Of a stretch of DNA of 33,245 nt, positions 15,412 through 22,183 are shown piece after piece. The DNA is taken from positions 1-33,245 of the forward strand of contig JBBRHF010000019.1 in the NCBI GenBank assembly GCA_038223055.1, read 5' to 3'. The notes under the pieces are model-generated. The model made no database searches and was not told the DNA's origin. It worked only from the letters and a program-made list of their open reading frames with translations. Each line of letters starts with the position of its first letter. The first letter of the stretch is position 1. Made by a program: the position numbers and the translations under genes. The DNA comes from JBBRHF01 sp038223055. GTDB taxonomy: Bacteria; Actinomycetota; Actinomycetes; JACCUZ01.

Positions 15412-16865
15412 GTACCGTTCGCGCGTTGCTGGTGGGCGCGCTGGCGGTGGCCGGACCGGGTGTGGTTCCGGTTCTGGCGCTGCTCGGCCGGAGGTGGGTC
15501 GCGCTGTTCGCGGCCCCCGTCGTCGGTGCGGTCGTCATCGCTCTGGGGGCCACGGTCACCGTCCTGCTGGACCTGCCGCTGGTGGCTGGCTGGGCGGCCG
15601 TCGGCGTCGCTGTCACGGTCGGCAGCATCCTGCTGGGGCGCCGCCTCGGCCCGTCTCGCGACGCGCTCCGGTTCGATCCGCTGACCGTGCTGTGCGCCGT
15701 GGTCGGCGCCGGGGCGGCCGTGCTGTGGGCGGGCAGCCGGGCGATGTCCTGGGACGTCCACTCGTTCTGGTACTCCCGCGGCCGGTGGTTCCTGGTCGGG
15801 CCCGACTACGTCCGTGAGCAGTTGCAGAGCCCGTTCACCAGTCCCTATCCAGGCGCACCGCACGCGCAGTACCCCCCGCTGCCCTCGGCGACAGCCGGGC
15901 TGCTGTGGGAGCTGACCGGCGACGTCAACTACTTCGCCGCCAAGCTGGTGCTGGCGGGGGTGACGGCTGCCGCGCTGGTGCTGCTGTCGCTCGGCGTGGC
16001 ACGACTGCTGGGTCATCCGCGGTGGCTGGGCCGGGTGGGGGCGCTGCTCGTCCCCTCGGCGGCGCTGTACTTCGCGACGTCGAGTTCGGCGCAAGGCCAC
16101 CAGGACCTGCCCTACGCCGTGGCGGGAGAGGCCGCCTTGGTGTTTGGGCTGCTGCTGCCGCGACGATCGGCCGAACTGACGCTGTCGGTGGTGCTGTCCA
16201 TCATGTGCGGCATGGTCAAAAACGAGGGTCTGGTCATCGCCGTGCTGGTCGCGGTGATGGTCTCGGTGCGTCACAGCGAGCGGCGGGTCACCCGGTTTCT
16301 GTTGCTGGGGGTGCCGTGGCTCGCGGCGTTGGGCTCGTGGCGGGTCGCGCTGCGGCTGGTCGGGTTGATCCAGCCCGCCCCCGCGACACCCCCGGGTGTC
16401 TCCCAGGCCGACGAACTGGCCGTTCTTCGGCCGCTGCCGTCCCCGGCAGTCAGCACCCTGCTCCATGCCGGCGCGGTGCACCTGTGGTGGCTGGCCGGGC
16501 CGCTGCTGGCCGGGCTCGTCGTCCTGGTGCTGGTCCGGGCGCCGGTGTGGCGGCTGCCCCGCCCCATGAAATCTGTGCTGCTCGTCCACGCGGTGGTGGC
16601 GGTTCCGCTGCTCGCGGCGACGGGGCTCACCATCAGTGGCGGCCCGGGCTTGCCCTGGCCCGAGCTGCTGGCGCGCACCGCGCGCTACACGACCTATCCC
16701 CGGCTGGCCCTGTCGGTTTGCCTGCTCGCGCTGGCCGCGGCGGCGCTGCGCACCGCCATCGGGCGCCCCGACGAGGACCCGGCCGACCCCAGGCCGACCG
16801 AGGGCGCGCTGGCCGAGCGCGGTCCGCCTGCGGGCGCGGGTGTTGGACGACCTACGTCTGGATGA
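15408..16865 (+). CDS. Polytopic membrane protein, GT-C glycosyltransferase-like
   Basis: A 485-residue protein with about ten hydrophobic segments. Residues 115-130 (SWDVHSFWYSRGRWFL) and the later HAQYPPLPSATAGLLWELTGD resemble the first extracellular loop of GT-C enzymes, which take sugars from polyprenyl-phosphate donors outside the membrane; Asp116 is the candidate catalytic acid. A second loop has FATSSSAQGHQDLPYAVAG and MCGMVKNEGLVIA. Unlike typical GT-C enzymes, the WDV motif follows several membrane spans rather than one, so catalysis is not certain. It is coupled to the small anchored protein upstream by GTGA. Its 3' end overlaps the convergent scoB by 14 bases. A GT2 of the polyprenol-phosphate type at 24890 could supply a lipid donor (inference). 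Confidence 0.65.
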   Translation: MSTVRALLVGALAVAGPGVVPVLALLGRRWVALFAAPVVGAVVIALGATVTVLLDLPLVAGWAAVGVAVTVGSILLGRRLGPSRDALRFDPLTVLCAVVGAGAAVLWAGSRAMSWDVHSFWYSRGRWFLVGPDYVREQLQSPFTSPYPGAPHAQYPPLPSATAGLLWELTGDVNYFAAKLVLAGVTAAALVLLSLGVARLLGHPRWLGRVGALLVPSAALYFATSSSAQGHQDLPYAVAGEAALVFGLLLPRRSAELTLSVVLSIMCGMVKNEGLVIAVLVAVMVSVRHSERRVTRFLLLGVPWLAALGSWRVALRLVGLIQPAPATPPGVSQADELAVLRPLPSPAVSTLLHAGAVHLWWLAGPLLAGLVVLVLVRAPVWRLPRPMKSVLLVHAVVAVPLLAATGLTISGGPGLPWPELLARTARYTTYPRLALSVCLLALAAAALRTAIGRPDEDPADPRPTEGALAERGPPAGAGVGRPTSG

Positions 16866-17508
16866 CCGTCGGCTCGTCGGGCACCAGCAACTGGACACCG
16901 GTCCGCTCACGCACCACGTCCAGGCTCACGCCGGGGGCAATCTCGCGCAACACGAGGCCCTCGTCGGTGACGTCGATCACAGCGAGGTCGGTGATGATCC
17001 GGTGCACGACCTCACGCCCGGTGAAGGGCAGCGAGCACTCCTCGACGATCTTGTGACTGCCATCCCTGGCGACATGCTCCATGACGACGATCACCCGCTT
17101 GGCGCCGTGCACGAGGTCCATCGCCCCGCCCATGCCCTTGACCATCTTTCCGGGGATCATCCAGTTGGCCAGGTCGCCCCGGCGCGACACCTGCATCGCA
17201 CCCAGGATCGCCGCGTCGATGTGGCCGCCGCGGATCATTCCGAAGGAGGCCGCCGAGTCGAAGAAGGAGGCACCCGGGAGCAGCGTGACGGTCTCCTTGC
17301 CGGCGTTGATCAGGTCGGCATCCTCCTCGCCCTCCTCCGGATAGGGACCGACACCGAGGATGCCGTTCTCGCTCTGCAGCACGACGTGGACGCCGTCGGG
17401 CAAGAAGTTGGGGATCAGCGTCGGCAGCCCGATGCCAAGGTTGACGTACTGCCCGTCCTCGAGCTCGCGGGCAGCCCGGACGGCCATCTCGTCCCGGGTC
17501 AGGGTCAT
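16852..17508 (-). CDS. scoB: 3-oxoacid CoA-transferase subunit B
   Basis: Beta subunit of a class I CoA-transferase that moves CoA between succinyl-CoA and a 3-oxoacid such as acetoacetate, in the cytoplasm. The 218 residues show NLGIGLPTLIPNFLP at 23, the active-site glutamate in LQSENGILGVGP, the GGHIDAAILGAMQV stretch and MVKGMGGAMDLVHGAKRVIV. Length fits the family. ATG 17508 follows GGGGAG 7 bases upstream. It sits 4 bases after scoA and the pair form an operon. The 3' end overlaps the opposing membrane-protein gene by 14 bases. No envelope role is evident; this looks like a metabolic pair within the envelope cluster. Confidence 0.94.
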   Translation of the reverse strand: MTLTRDEMAVRAARELEDGQYVNLGIGLPTLIPNFLPDGVHVVLQSENGILGVGPYPEEGEEDADLINAGKETVTLLPGASFFDSAASFGMIRGGHIDAAILGAMQVSRRGDLANWMIPGKMVKGMGGAMDLVHGAKRVIVVMEHVARDGSHKIVEECSLPFTGREVVHRIITDLAVIDVTDEGLVLREIAPGVSLDVVRERTGVQLLVPDEPTVIQT

Positions 17509-17512
17509 CGGC

Positions 17513-18352
17513 TCAGCTCCCCTGGTCGGCTGCTGGATTCGCTGCCAGGTCGGCGGTTGGATTGGCTGCCTGTTTGGCTGCTGGACGGCGTACGGTCCGT
17601 TTCTCGATCGCCTTCTCGATGTCGGGCCCCACGTCGAGCAGGCGATGGACGTAGATGCCGGGGGTGTGGACGTCTTCGGGGAGGATCTCGCCGGGCTCGA
17701 CCAGGTGCTCGACCTGGGCGATCGTCAGCCGGCCGGCCATCGCGCACAGCGGGTTGAAGTTGCGCGCGCTGTGGCGATAGACGAGGTTGCCGTGCCGGTC
17801 GCCTTTCCAGGCGTGCACCAGGGCGACGTCGGTGACGATGGCCTCTTCGAGGACGTAGGTCGCGTAGGTCGCGGGCTCTCCGTGCACCGAAAACTCGCGG
17901 GTCTGCTTGGGCGGCGAGGCCAAGGCGATCGAGCCGTCGGGGTGGTAGCGCCAGGGCAGCCCGCCCTCGGCGACCTGGGTGCCGACACCGGTGGCGGTGT
18001 AGAACGCCGGGATGCCGCTTCCGCCGGCGCGCAGCCGCTCGGCCAGGGTGCCCTGCGGGGTGAGTTCCACCTCGAGCTCGCCGGAGAGGAACTGGCGGGC
18101 GAACTCCTTGTTCTCGCCCACATAGGAGGAGGTCATCCGCGCGATGCGGTGGTCGCCGAGGAGCAGTCCGAGGCCCCAGCCATCGACACCGCAGTTGTTG
18201 GACACGACCCGCAGGTCGGTGGTCCCCGCGTCGTGCAGCGCGGCGATCAGCGCGTTGGGCACGCCGCAGAGCCCGAAGCCGCCGACCGCGAGTGACGCGC
18301 CGTCGGCGATCCCGGCGATGGCGTCCGCCGGCGAGTTCACGACCTTGTCCAT
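17513..18352 (-). CDS. scoA: 3-oxoacid CoA-transferase subunit A
   Basis: Alpha subunit partner of scoB. Seen in 279 residues: ADGASLAVGGFGLCGVPN at 17, the VVSNNCGVDGWGLGLLL segment, YVGENKEF, GTLAERLRAGGSGIPAFYT and KGDRHGNLVYRHSARNFNP, all typical of the subunit. The protein runs about 25 residues beyond the usual end; the extra tail is an Ala/Asn/Pro low-complexity stretch (AAKQAANPTADLAANPAAD) encoded by imperfect repeats. ATG 18352 has GGAGG 5 bases upstream (18358-18362). A possible -10 box TAGAGT lies at 18391-18396. Start and family are firm; acid specificity (acetoacetate or oxoadipate) is not resolved. Confidence 0.94.
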   Translation of the reverse strand: MDKVVNSPADAIAGIADGASLAVGGFGLCGVPNALIAALHDAGTTDLRVVSNNCGVDGWGLGLLLGDHRIARMTSSYVGENKEFARQFLSGELEVELTPQGTLAERLRAGGSGIPAFYTATGVGTQVAEGGLPWRYHPDGSIALASPPKQTREFSVHGEPATYATYVLEEAIVTDVALVHAWKGDRHGNLVYRHSARNFNPLCAMAGRLTIAQVEHLVEPGEILPEDVHTPGIYVHRLLDVGPDIEKAIEKRTVRRPAAKQAANPTADLAANPAADQGS

Positions 18353-18390
18353 GACGGCCTCCGGGCGGCGAGGTGTAAGTCCGGGTCGCG

Positions 18391-18396
18391 ACTCTA
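18391..18396 (-). promoter_or_regulatory. Possible -10 box for scoAB
   Basis: TAGAGT on the minus strand, about 40 bases before the scoA ATG. No clear -35. Confidence 0.35.
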
Positions 18397-18418
18397 GCCC
18401 GAAGTCAAGAGCCTGGTC

Positions 18419-18453
18419 GGGCGCCGTGGGGCCGGGCGCCGTGGGGCCGGGCG
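18419..18453. repeat. 15-bp tandem repeat, 2.3 copies, after the LCP gene
   Basis: GGGCGCCGTGGGGCC occurs twice exactly and starts a third time, ending right at the LCP stop codon. It fills much of the 102-base gap between the LCP gene and scoA. Confidence 0.85.
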
Positions 18454-18454
18454 G

Positions 18455-19927
18455 TCAGGAGCAGATGTCCTGCGTGCCGGATCGGGTGGCGATGCTGGGC
18501 TCGGCCGCCGCGGGCGCGGGCGAGCCGGCGACCTGGACGGGCACGACATGGGGGTTGTCCGCGCCGACCAGCACGGTTAGCGTGGACGAGCCGGGCAGCG
18601 TGGGGTCGATCTTGACCGGCGCGCCGGACAGCGCAGCACCGAGGGTGCGGGCTGACTCGTCGTAGGCCACGCTGTGGTGGACCTCGGTCTTGGCCAGGTC
18701 GGCTCGTGGTGCCGTGCCGACGCCCGTGACCACGAAGCCGGCGGCCTCGAGTTGCTGCGCCAGGGCGTTGGCGGCGCCGCTGCGACCGGAGGCGTTGAGC
18801 ACCTCGACCTTGATCTGCCCCGGGAAAGTCTTCAGCGGCGCGCCGCTGGGGTTCGCGGACGGCTTGGCGGACCCCTTTGCGCCCTTGCCGGGCAGTGGGG
18901 TGTCAAAGCGCAGCGAGCTCCACACCGCGTCGGCGGCCGGTTGCTTCTGGACCACGGTGGCCTGGGGTGCCGCCGGGTCGGCCTTGTTGGGGATGGTGAG
19001 GAAGGTCACTTCATTGTTCTTTACACCCTGCATCGTCTGGGCCAGCTTGCGCAGGTCGTTGAGGCTGGCGAGGCCGGGGTCCGTGGTGATCGACTTGGTG
19101 GCTGCGTCGAGGAAGCGCACCAACCGGTCCGCCCGCAGGATGCCCGTGGAGCGGACGCGGGCGATCATCGAGGACAGAAACGCCTGCTGCCGGTCGATGC
19201 GGCCCAGATCGCTGCCATCGCCCAGGGCGTGCCGCGTGCGGACGTAGGCAAGCGCGTCCTTGCCGCGGACCAGTTGGCGGCCGGCATCGAGGTGCAGTCT
19301 GGACTTCTGGTCGTCGACCCGCTTGGGCAGGCAAATCTCGACCCCGCCCAGGGCGTTGACCATCTGCTTGAAGCCGGTGAAGTCGATGACGACGTAGTGG
19401 CCGATGAACACCCCGCTCAGCGACTCGATCGTTCGGATCGTGCAGGCGGGACCGCCGCGGGAGAAGGCGTCGTTGATGCGGGCGCGACTGCCCGGGATGA
19501 CCGAGCCGTCCTCCTTGTCGCAGGTCGGGATGTCCACAACTGTGTCGCGCGGGATGCTAACAGCAGTCGCGCTCTTCCGGTCGGCGGCGAGGTGCAGCAA
19601 GATCGTGGTGTCGGAACGGGCGCCTTGGACCGACTTGCCGTAGTTCTGGTTGGTCCCGGCGCGGGTGTCCGAGCCGATCAGCAGGATGTTCTCGGGGGAC
19701 CGCTTGCCTTCGGTGATGGCCTTGGGTCGGTTGGTGCCCAGCAACTTGGTCACGTCATTGCTGGAGATGTTGCGGTCGAGTTTGTAGTAGGTCAAGAACG
19801 CCGCCACCGAGCCGGCGACGAGCAGCATCGCCAACATCACCCCGATCGCCGTCAGCACCCGGCGCAGCGGTCGCCGCGGAACCGCGTGGCGGGCGCGGGA
19901 GTCGCTGTGTGCGGGAGCGGTCGGCAA
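18455..19927 (-). CDS. LCP-family (LytR-CpsA-Psr) cell wall polymer ligase with LytR_C domain
   Basis: LCP proteins transfer lipid-linked wall glycans or teichoic acids onto peptidoglycan outside the membrane. The 490 residues have an Arg-rich cytoplasmic start, one membrane span at about 22-44, and an LCP domain at about 80-270 with ILLIGSDTRAG, GARSDTTILLH, VSIPRDTVVDIP, RINDAFSRGGP and YVRTRHALGDGSDLGRIDRQQ, which carry the Arg/Asp residues that bind the pyrophosphate and metal. Residues about 375-460 are a LytR_C domain (KVEVLNASGRSGAANALA). A Pro/Ser/Lys linker joins them. TTG 19927 is taken as the start since it has GAGGA upstream and an in-frame stop soon before it. It is the best candidate for attaching this cluster's polymer. 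Confidence 0.93.
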   Translation of the reverse strand: MPTAPAHSDSRARHAVPRRPLRRVLTAIGVMLAMLLVAGSVAAFLTYYKLDRNISSNDVTKLLGTNRPKAITEGKRSPENILLIGSDTRAGTNQNYGKSVQGARSDTTILLHLAADRKSATAVSIPRDTVVDIPTCDKEDGSVIPGSRARINDAFSRGGPACTIRTIESLSGVFIGHYVVIDFTGFKQMVNALGGVEICLPKRVDDQKSRLHLDAGRQLVRGKDALAYVRTRHALGDGSDLGRIDRQQAFLSSMIARVRSTGILRADRLVRFLDAATKSITTDPGLASLNDLRKLAQTMQGVKNNEVTFLTIPNKADPAAPQATVVQKQPAADAVWSSLRFDTPLPGKGAKGSAKPSANPSGAPLKTFPGQIKVEVLNASGRSGAANALAQQLEAAGFVVTGVGTAPRADLAKTEVHHSVAYDESARTLGAALSGAPVKIDPTLPGSSTLTVLVGADNPHVVPVQVAGSPAPAAAEPSIATRSGTQDICS

Positions 19928-20035
19928 GGCGGGGTCCTCGGTGTGGGATCGCCACCATCAGGTGTCGCCCGGGTGTCGTAACGGGGTGGAACCGGTGACG
20001 TCTGATGTTCCCTGCGGCGGTGCGGCGAACCACCT

Positions 20036-20041
20036 AGTCTA
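20036..20041 (-). promoter_or_regulatory. Possible -10 box for the LCP gene
   Basis: TAGACT on the minus strand in the 116-base gap between the TIGR03089 gene and the LCP gene, about 110 bases before the TTG. Weak support; the LCP gene could also be read through from upstream. Confidence 0.25.
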
Positions 20042-20043
20042 GT

Positions 20044-21036
20044 TCACAACCGACGGACTCCCGGCAGGTACGACGGGAGCAGACCGCTTCCCGGTGCCAC
20101 CGCGACCAGTTTCTCGGCCTCGGCGCGGGCGGCCAGCCGGTCCGGGTCGAGGTGCCGGCAGAGCACCACGCCCACCTCGTCGACCAGTGGGACGAGCAGC
20201 GTCGCGAGCACCGCGGCCAGCGTGTCCAGCGGTTCGGTGGCCAGCAGGCGCGCGGCCGAGCGGTGGCTGGCGGTGTTCGAGTCGCGGTGGCTGGCGGTGC
20301 CCGAGTCGCGACTCGCGCGCAGCGACCATGCCGTGGCAGCACGGTGTGCCTCGGCGACAAGAGCGCTGGCTGTCCAGGTGCGGCCCTCGATCTCCAGGGC
20401 GGGCGGGTCCGAGGACTCGGGCGGACCTGGCGCGAACCGGTCCCCGTGGCCGTGGATCTCCACGTCGTAGTCGCAGCCGAGCGGCGTGACCGCCCCTCGG
20501 ACCGGCAAACCGAGGGGGCCTAGCCCGAGGACGACGATCTCGGCGGCGGGTGGCGGGTGGTGGGCTGTGGCGTCGCGCCACACCACCACGACCTCGGCCT
20601 CGGCCTCGGCCTCGGCCTTGGCCTTGGCCTCGGCCTTGGCAACAACTGGGGCGGCGGGGGCGTCGCGCGCAACTGTGGCGGCGGGGGTGTCGCGCGCAAC
20701 TGGGGCGGCGACACACTCGGTGGCCCAGCAGGCGGCCAGCCAGACCGCGGCCTGCCAGTGGGCCGGGAGGTCGATGGCGACTCGGTCACCCGGCGCCACC
20801 CCGAGCCCGTCGCGCAGGAAATTGGCCGTCTTGGCCACCAAGTTGGCGAAGGTCGCGACAGACAGCTCGACGCGCTCGCCGGTGGCATCGTCGTAGAACG
20901 TCAGCAGGGGCCGAGCCGGGTCGCGGGTCAAGGCATGCTCGAGCAATTCGGGTAACTTGGGTAACTTGGGTAACTTGGGCAACTTGGGCAACTCGGGCAG
21001 CGCCGGTGGCCCCGTCACGCGGGACGTCATCACCAT
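20044..21036 (-). CDS. TIGR03089 family protein (AMP-binding-enzyme-like N-terminal half)
   Basis: Matches what I recall of TIGR03089, a single-copy actinobacterial family distantly like the N-terminal part of acyl-AMP-forming enzymes; function unknown. Seen: PARPLLTFYDDATGERVELS, ATFANLVAKTANFLRD, GVAPGDRVAIDLPAHWQAAVWLAACWA near the start, and a C-terminal VLCRHLDPDRL. The adenylation P-loop and C-terminal lid are absent, so normal ligase activity is unlikely. At about 330 residues it is longer than I expect for the family. The excess comes from four in-frame repeat tracts: LPK units (20945-20998), ARD-x-PAA units (20644-20714), Ala-Glu/Lys dipeptides (20592-20640) and an SHRDS-type doublet (20260-20307). 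Start is ATG 21036, or GTG 21033 or ATG 21030, close behind a -10 box. Confidence 0.8.
   Translation of the reverse strand: MVMTSRVTGPPALPELPKLPKLPKLPKLPELLEHALTRDPARPLLTFYDDATGERVELSVATFANLVAKTANFLRDGLGVAPGDRVAIDLPAHWQAAVWLAACWATECVAAPVARDTPAATVARDAPAAPVVAKAEAKAKAEAEAEAEVVVVWRDATAHHPPPAAEIVVLGLGPLGLPVRGAVTPLGCDYDVEIHGHGDRFAPGPPESSDPPALEIEGRTWTASALVAEAHRAATAWSLRASRDSGTASHRDSNTASHRSAARLLATEPLDTLAAVLATLLVPLVDEVGVVLCRHLDPDRLAARAEAEKLVAVAPGSGLLPSYLPGVRRL
20260..20307. repeat. 24-bp tandem duplication
   Basis: Two copies beginning GCGGTGGCTGGCGGTG, differing at two bases, inside the TIGR03089 gene; they give an 8-residue doublet with TASHR. Confidence 0.85.
20592..20640. repeat. 6-bp tandem repeat, about eight copies
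   Basis: CCTCGG/CCTTGG hexamers in an uninterrupted row; on the coding strand they give alternating Ala with Glu or Lys, a short helical low-complexity tract. Confidence 0.9.
20644..20714. repeat. 27-bp tandem repeat, about 2.6 copies
   Basis: Units start AACTGGGGCGGCGGGGGC and differ by a few bases. They encode a 9-residue ARD-x-PAA-x-V unit in the TIGR03089 protein. Confidence 0.85.
20945..20998. repeat. 9-bp tandem repeat, six copies, near the start of the TIGR03089 gene
   Basis: Units AACTTGGGT/AACTTGGGC, four identical except for the last base. On the coding strand they give repeated Leu-Pro-Lys directly after the first ten residues. Confidence 0.92.
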
Positions 21037-21040
21037 GCCG

Positions 21041-21046
21041 ACGCTA
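21041..21046 (-). promoter_or_regulatory. -10 box implying a leaderless or near-leaderless TIGR03089 mRNA
   Basis: TAGCGT on the minus strand ends 4 bases before ATG 21036, 7 before GTG 21033 and 10 before ATG 21030. No ribosome site can fit between, so translation would start at or next to the RNA 5' end; GTG 21033 fits the usual spacing best. Confidence 0.4.
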
Positions 21047-21210
21047 CGCGCTGGGCGCGGGTGTCGCGACGGCCCTATCAGGGCTGCGGACGGCAACATG
21101 TCGTGCCCGGCGCGGGTGCCCACACCGCGGGGCGGCGGTCCAGTGGGTGGCCCGGCGTCGCGACCCTCGAAGACCCGTTGCCGTCTTGAACGAGGGACGC
21201 CGAATGCACC

Positions 21211-21226
21211 CATCGTATATACGATG
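21211..21226. promoter_or_regulatory. Perfect 16-bp palindrome, likely operator of the broken toxin-antitoxin unit
   Basis: CATCGTATATACGATG is its own reverse complement. It lies 25-40 bases before the VapB-like start, is AT-rich compared with its surroundings, and contains TACGAT, which can serve as a -10 box. Autoregulated VapBC operons typically carry such inverted repeats over their promoter. A TTGAAC at 21186-21191 may be a -35-like element, though its spacing is poor. Confidence 0.55.
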
Positions 21227-21250
21227 CGTGGTTCGTATGTACTTGCTTCC

Positions 21251-21445
21251 ATGGCAAAGCACTTGATCCACGTGGACGAAGATGCTCTCGGTGCGGCGAA
21301 GGCCGAGCTCGGCACACCACCATCAAGGACACTGTCAACGAGGCGTTGCCGCCGGGTGACGGCCGGCCGCGACCATCGGACAGCGGATGCCCTTGATGCC
21401 CTTGCCGCGGTCGATCTGGCGGAGCGCGAAGACGCGTGGCGCTGA
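21251..21445 (+). pseudogene. VapB-type antitoxin gene with two compensating frameshifts
   Basis: The open frame gives 64 residues: MAKHLIHVDEDALGAAKAEL, a good VapB-like beginning, and RRVTAGRDHR to REDAWR at the end. The middle 12 or so residues make no sense in this frame, but one frame over the bases at about 21320-21347 read TIKDTVNEAL, the conserved helix of VapB antitoxins. The simplest reading is loss of one base near 21315 and gain of one C near 21349, restoring the frame. DNA-binding or dimer function may be lost. The frame ends 10 bases into a VapC-like gene. Family assignment is from motif recall; the frameshift pattern is directly visible. Confidence 0.65.
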
Positions 21446-21648
21446 GATTCCTGTTCGACACCAGCGTGATCAGGCAGCTGGGCGACCCTCAGGTGCGAGG
21501 GATTTGCGCAAGGCCGAAGCGGACCGGGCGCGCGCGGAGATTCCCGCCATCCAGCCGGTCCACTGGCGCTCGCCGGGCCGACCGGGGGCCGGCCGGTGGC
21601 TCGCGGTCGGGCGGGGGACGGCATTTGTCGGCTGAGCGGCCCGGTTAG
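21436..21648 (+). pseudogene. VapC-type PIN toxin remnant
   Basis: Starting with GTG 21436, overlapping the antitoxin frame as VapC genes often do, the first 21 residues (ALRFLFDTSVIRQLGDPQVR) match the start of a PIN-domain ribonuclease, including the first metal-binding Asp in FDTSVI. After that the frame turns into Arg-rich low-complexity sequence and ends after 70 residues, where a PIN domain needs about 130; the later acidic residues are missing. In another frame, about 21500-21635 reads as AEIPAIQPVHWRSPG, which might be a leftover of the toxin's end after an internal deletion, but that is weak. Confidence 0.6.
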
Positions 21649-21786
21649 TCACCCGCTGAGCCGCCAGTTCGGGCGCCCGCCCCCGTCGTGTGACAGATGA
21701 GACTGATGTGACCAGTGTGGCTTTTACAGCTTAAACCGGAAGCCACGATCACGCAATTGTGGCGGGCGGGAAGGTCTTGGTGCGGC

Positions 21787-21856
21787 GCCTCCCGAGGTGA
21801 AGCGCAGCCTCACGAGGCGTCGACGCCTAGTCCGGCTACTTTTCACCTCGGGAGGC
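21787..21856. repeat. 70-bp imperfect palindrome with 15-bp perfect outer arms
   Basis: GCCTCCCGAGGTGAA (21787-21801) is the exact reverse complement of 21842-21856. The core AGGCGTCGACGCCT (21815-21828) is a perfect 14-bp palindrome sharing the same centre, and most bases between also pair. No poly-T follows. On the minus strand it starts 10 bases after the stop of the doubtful reading frame ending at 21867. Confidence 0.9.
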
Positions 21857-21866
21857 ACGCGGCATC

Positions 21867-22106
21867 TCACCCGGCGGACGAGTTCGTCTCGTATGCCGAG
21901 CGGTCCGGGTGGCCGGCCCCGACACACGCTCTCCGGACTGCGGTGCATGCGTCGCTGCCGATCCACGGCACACTACAAGGGCGCATCCCTTCGGCCGGCG
22001 GTGTCCCTACAGCCACTACAGTCACAGTGCCACCATCGTTTAATCGCTCTTCGGTGTGGTCGGTCTGCACAGCCGGCCGGCCGACGAGCACGACCGACAT
22101 GCACAT
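21867..22106 (-). CDS. Doubtful small exported protein
   Basis: A 79-residue minus-strand frame (MCMSVVLVGRPAV onward) with three further cysteines and reasonable codon use (TTA, GTA and TGT occur, unlike neighbours). The same frame stays open upstream through a hydrophobic RLLVLLAAM, so a signal peptide can be imagined, but no start codon or ribosome site lies before it; the gene may have lost its start. A large palindrome follows the stop. I do not recognise a family. It could equally be noncoding. Confidence 0.22.
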   Translation of the reverse strand: MCMSVVLVGRPAVQTDHTEERLNDGGTVTVVAVGTPPAEGMRPCSVPWIGSDACTAVRRACVGAGHPDRSAYETNSSAG

Positions 22107-22183
22107 CGCAGCGAGCAGGACCAGCAGTCGCGCCGGGGGACGCGTGAACGGAAAACCCTGTCGTCTCCACGAAGGCCTCGCCC

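Larger units (their letters stand above)
21649..22183. other. Gene-poor stretch between the toxin remnant and the amidase gene
   Basis: This 535-base stretch has no convincing plus-strand gene. It holds a small hairpin (GTGGCTT at 21717-21723 with AAGCCAC at 21740-21746, no T-run), a 70-bp imperfect palindrome at 21787-21856, and a doubtful minus-strand reading frame at 21867-22106. Base composition is less GC-rich than the flanks. The amidase ribosome site GAAGG (22171-22175) is at the right end. No transposase or integrase was seen. Confidence 0.6.

Noticed and set aside
15318..16910. A 530-codon open frame on the minus strand
   Set aside because: Gln/Arg/His-rich antisense product of the GT-C-like gene; membrane spans on the plus strand are convincing instead.
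21037..21624. N-terminal extension of the TIGR03089 gene up to 21624
   Set aside because: The added sequence crosses the toxin-antitoxin remnants and operator on the other strand and is low complexity; a -10 box directly before 21036 supports the short form.
21650..22183. Insertion sequence ends around the 70-bp palindrome
   Set aside because: No transposase fragment, no flanking direct repeats and the arms are only 40 bases apart.
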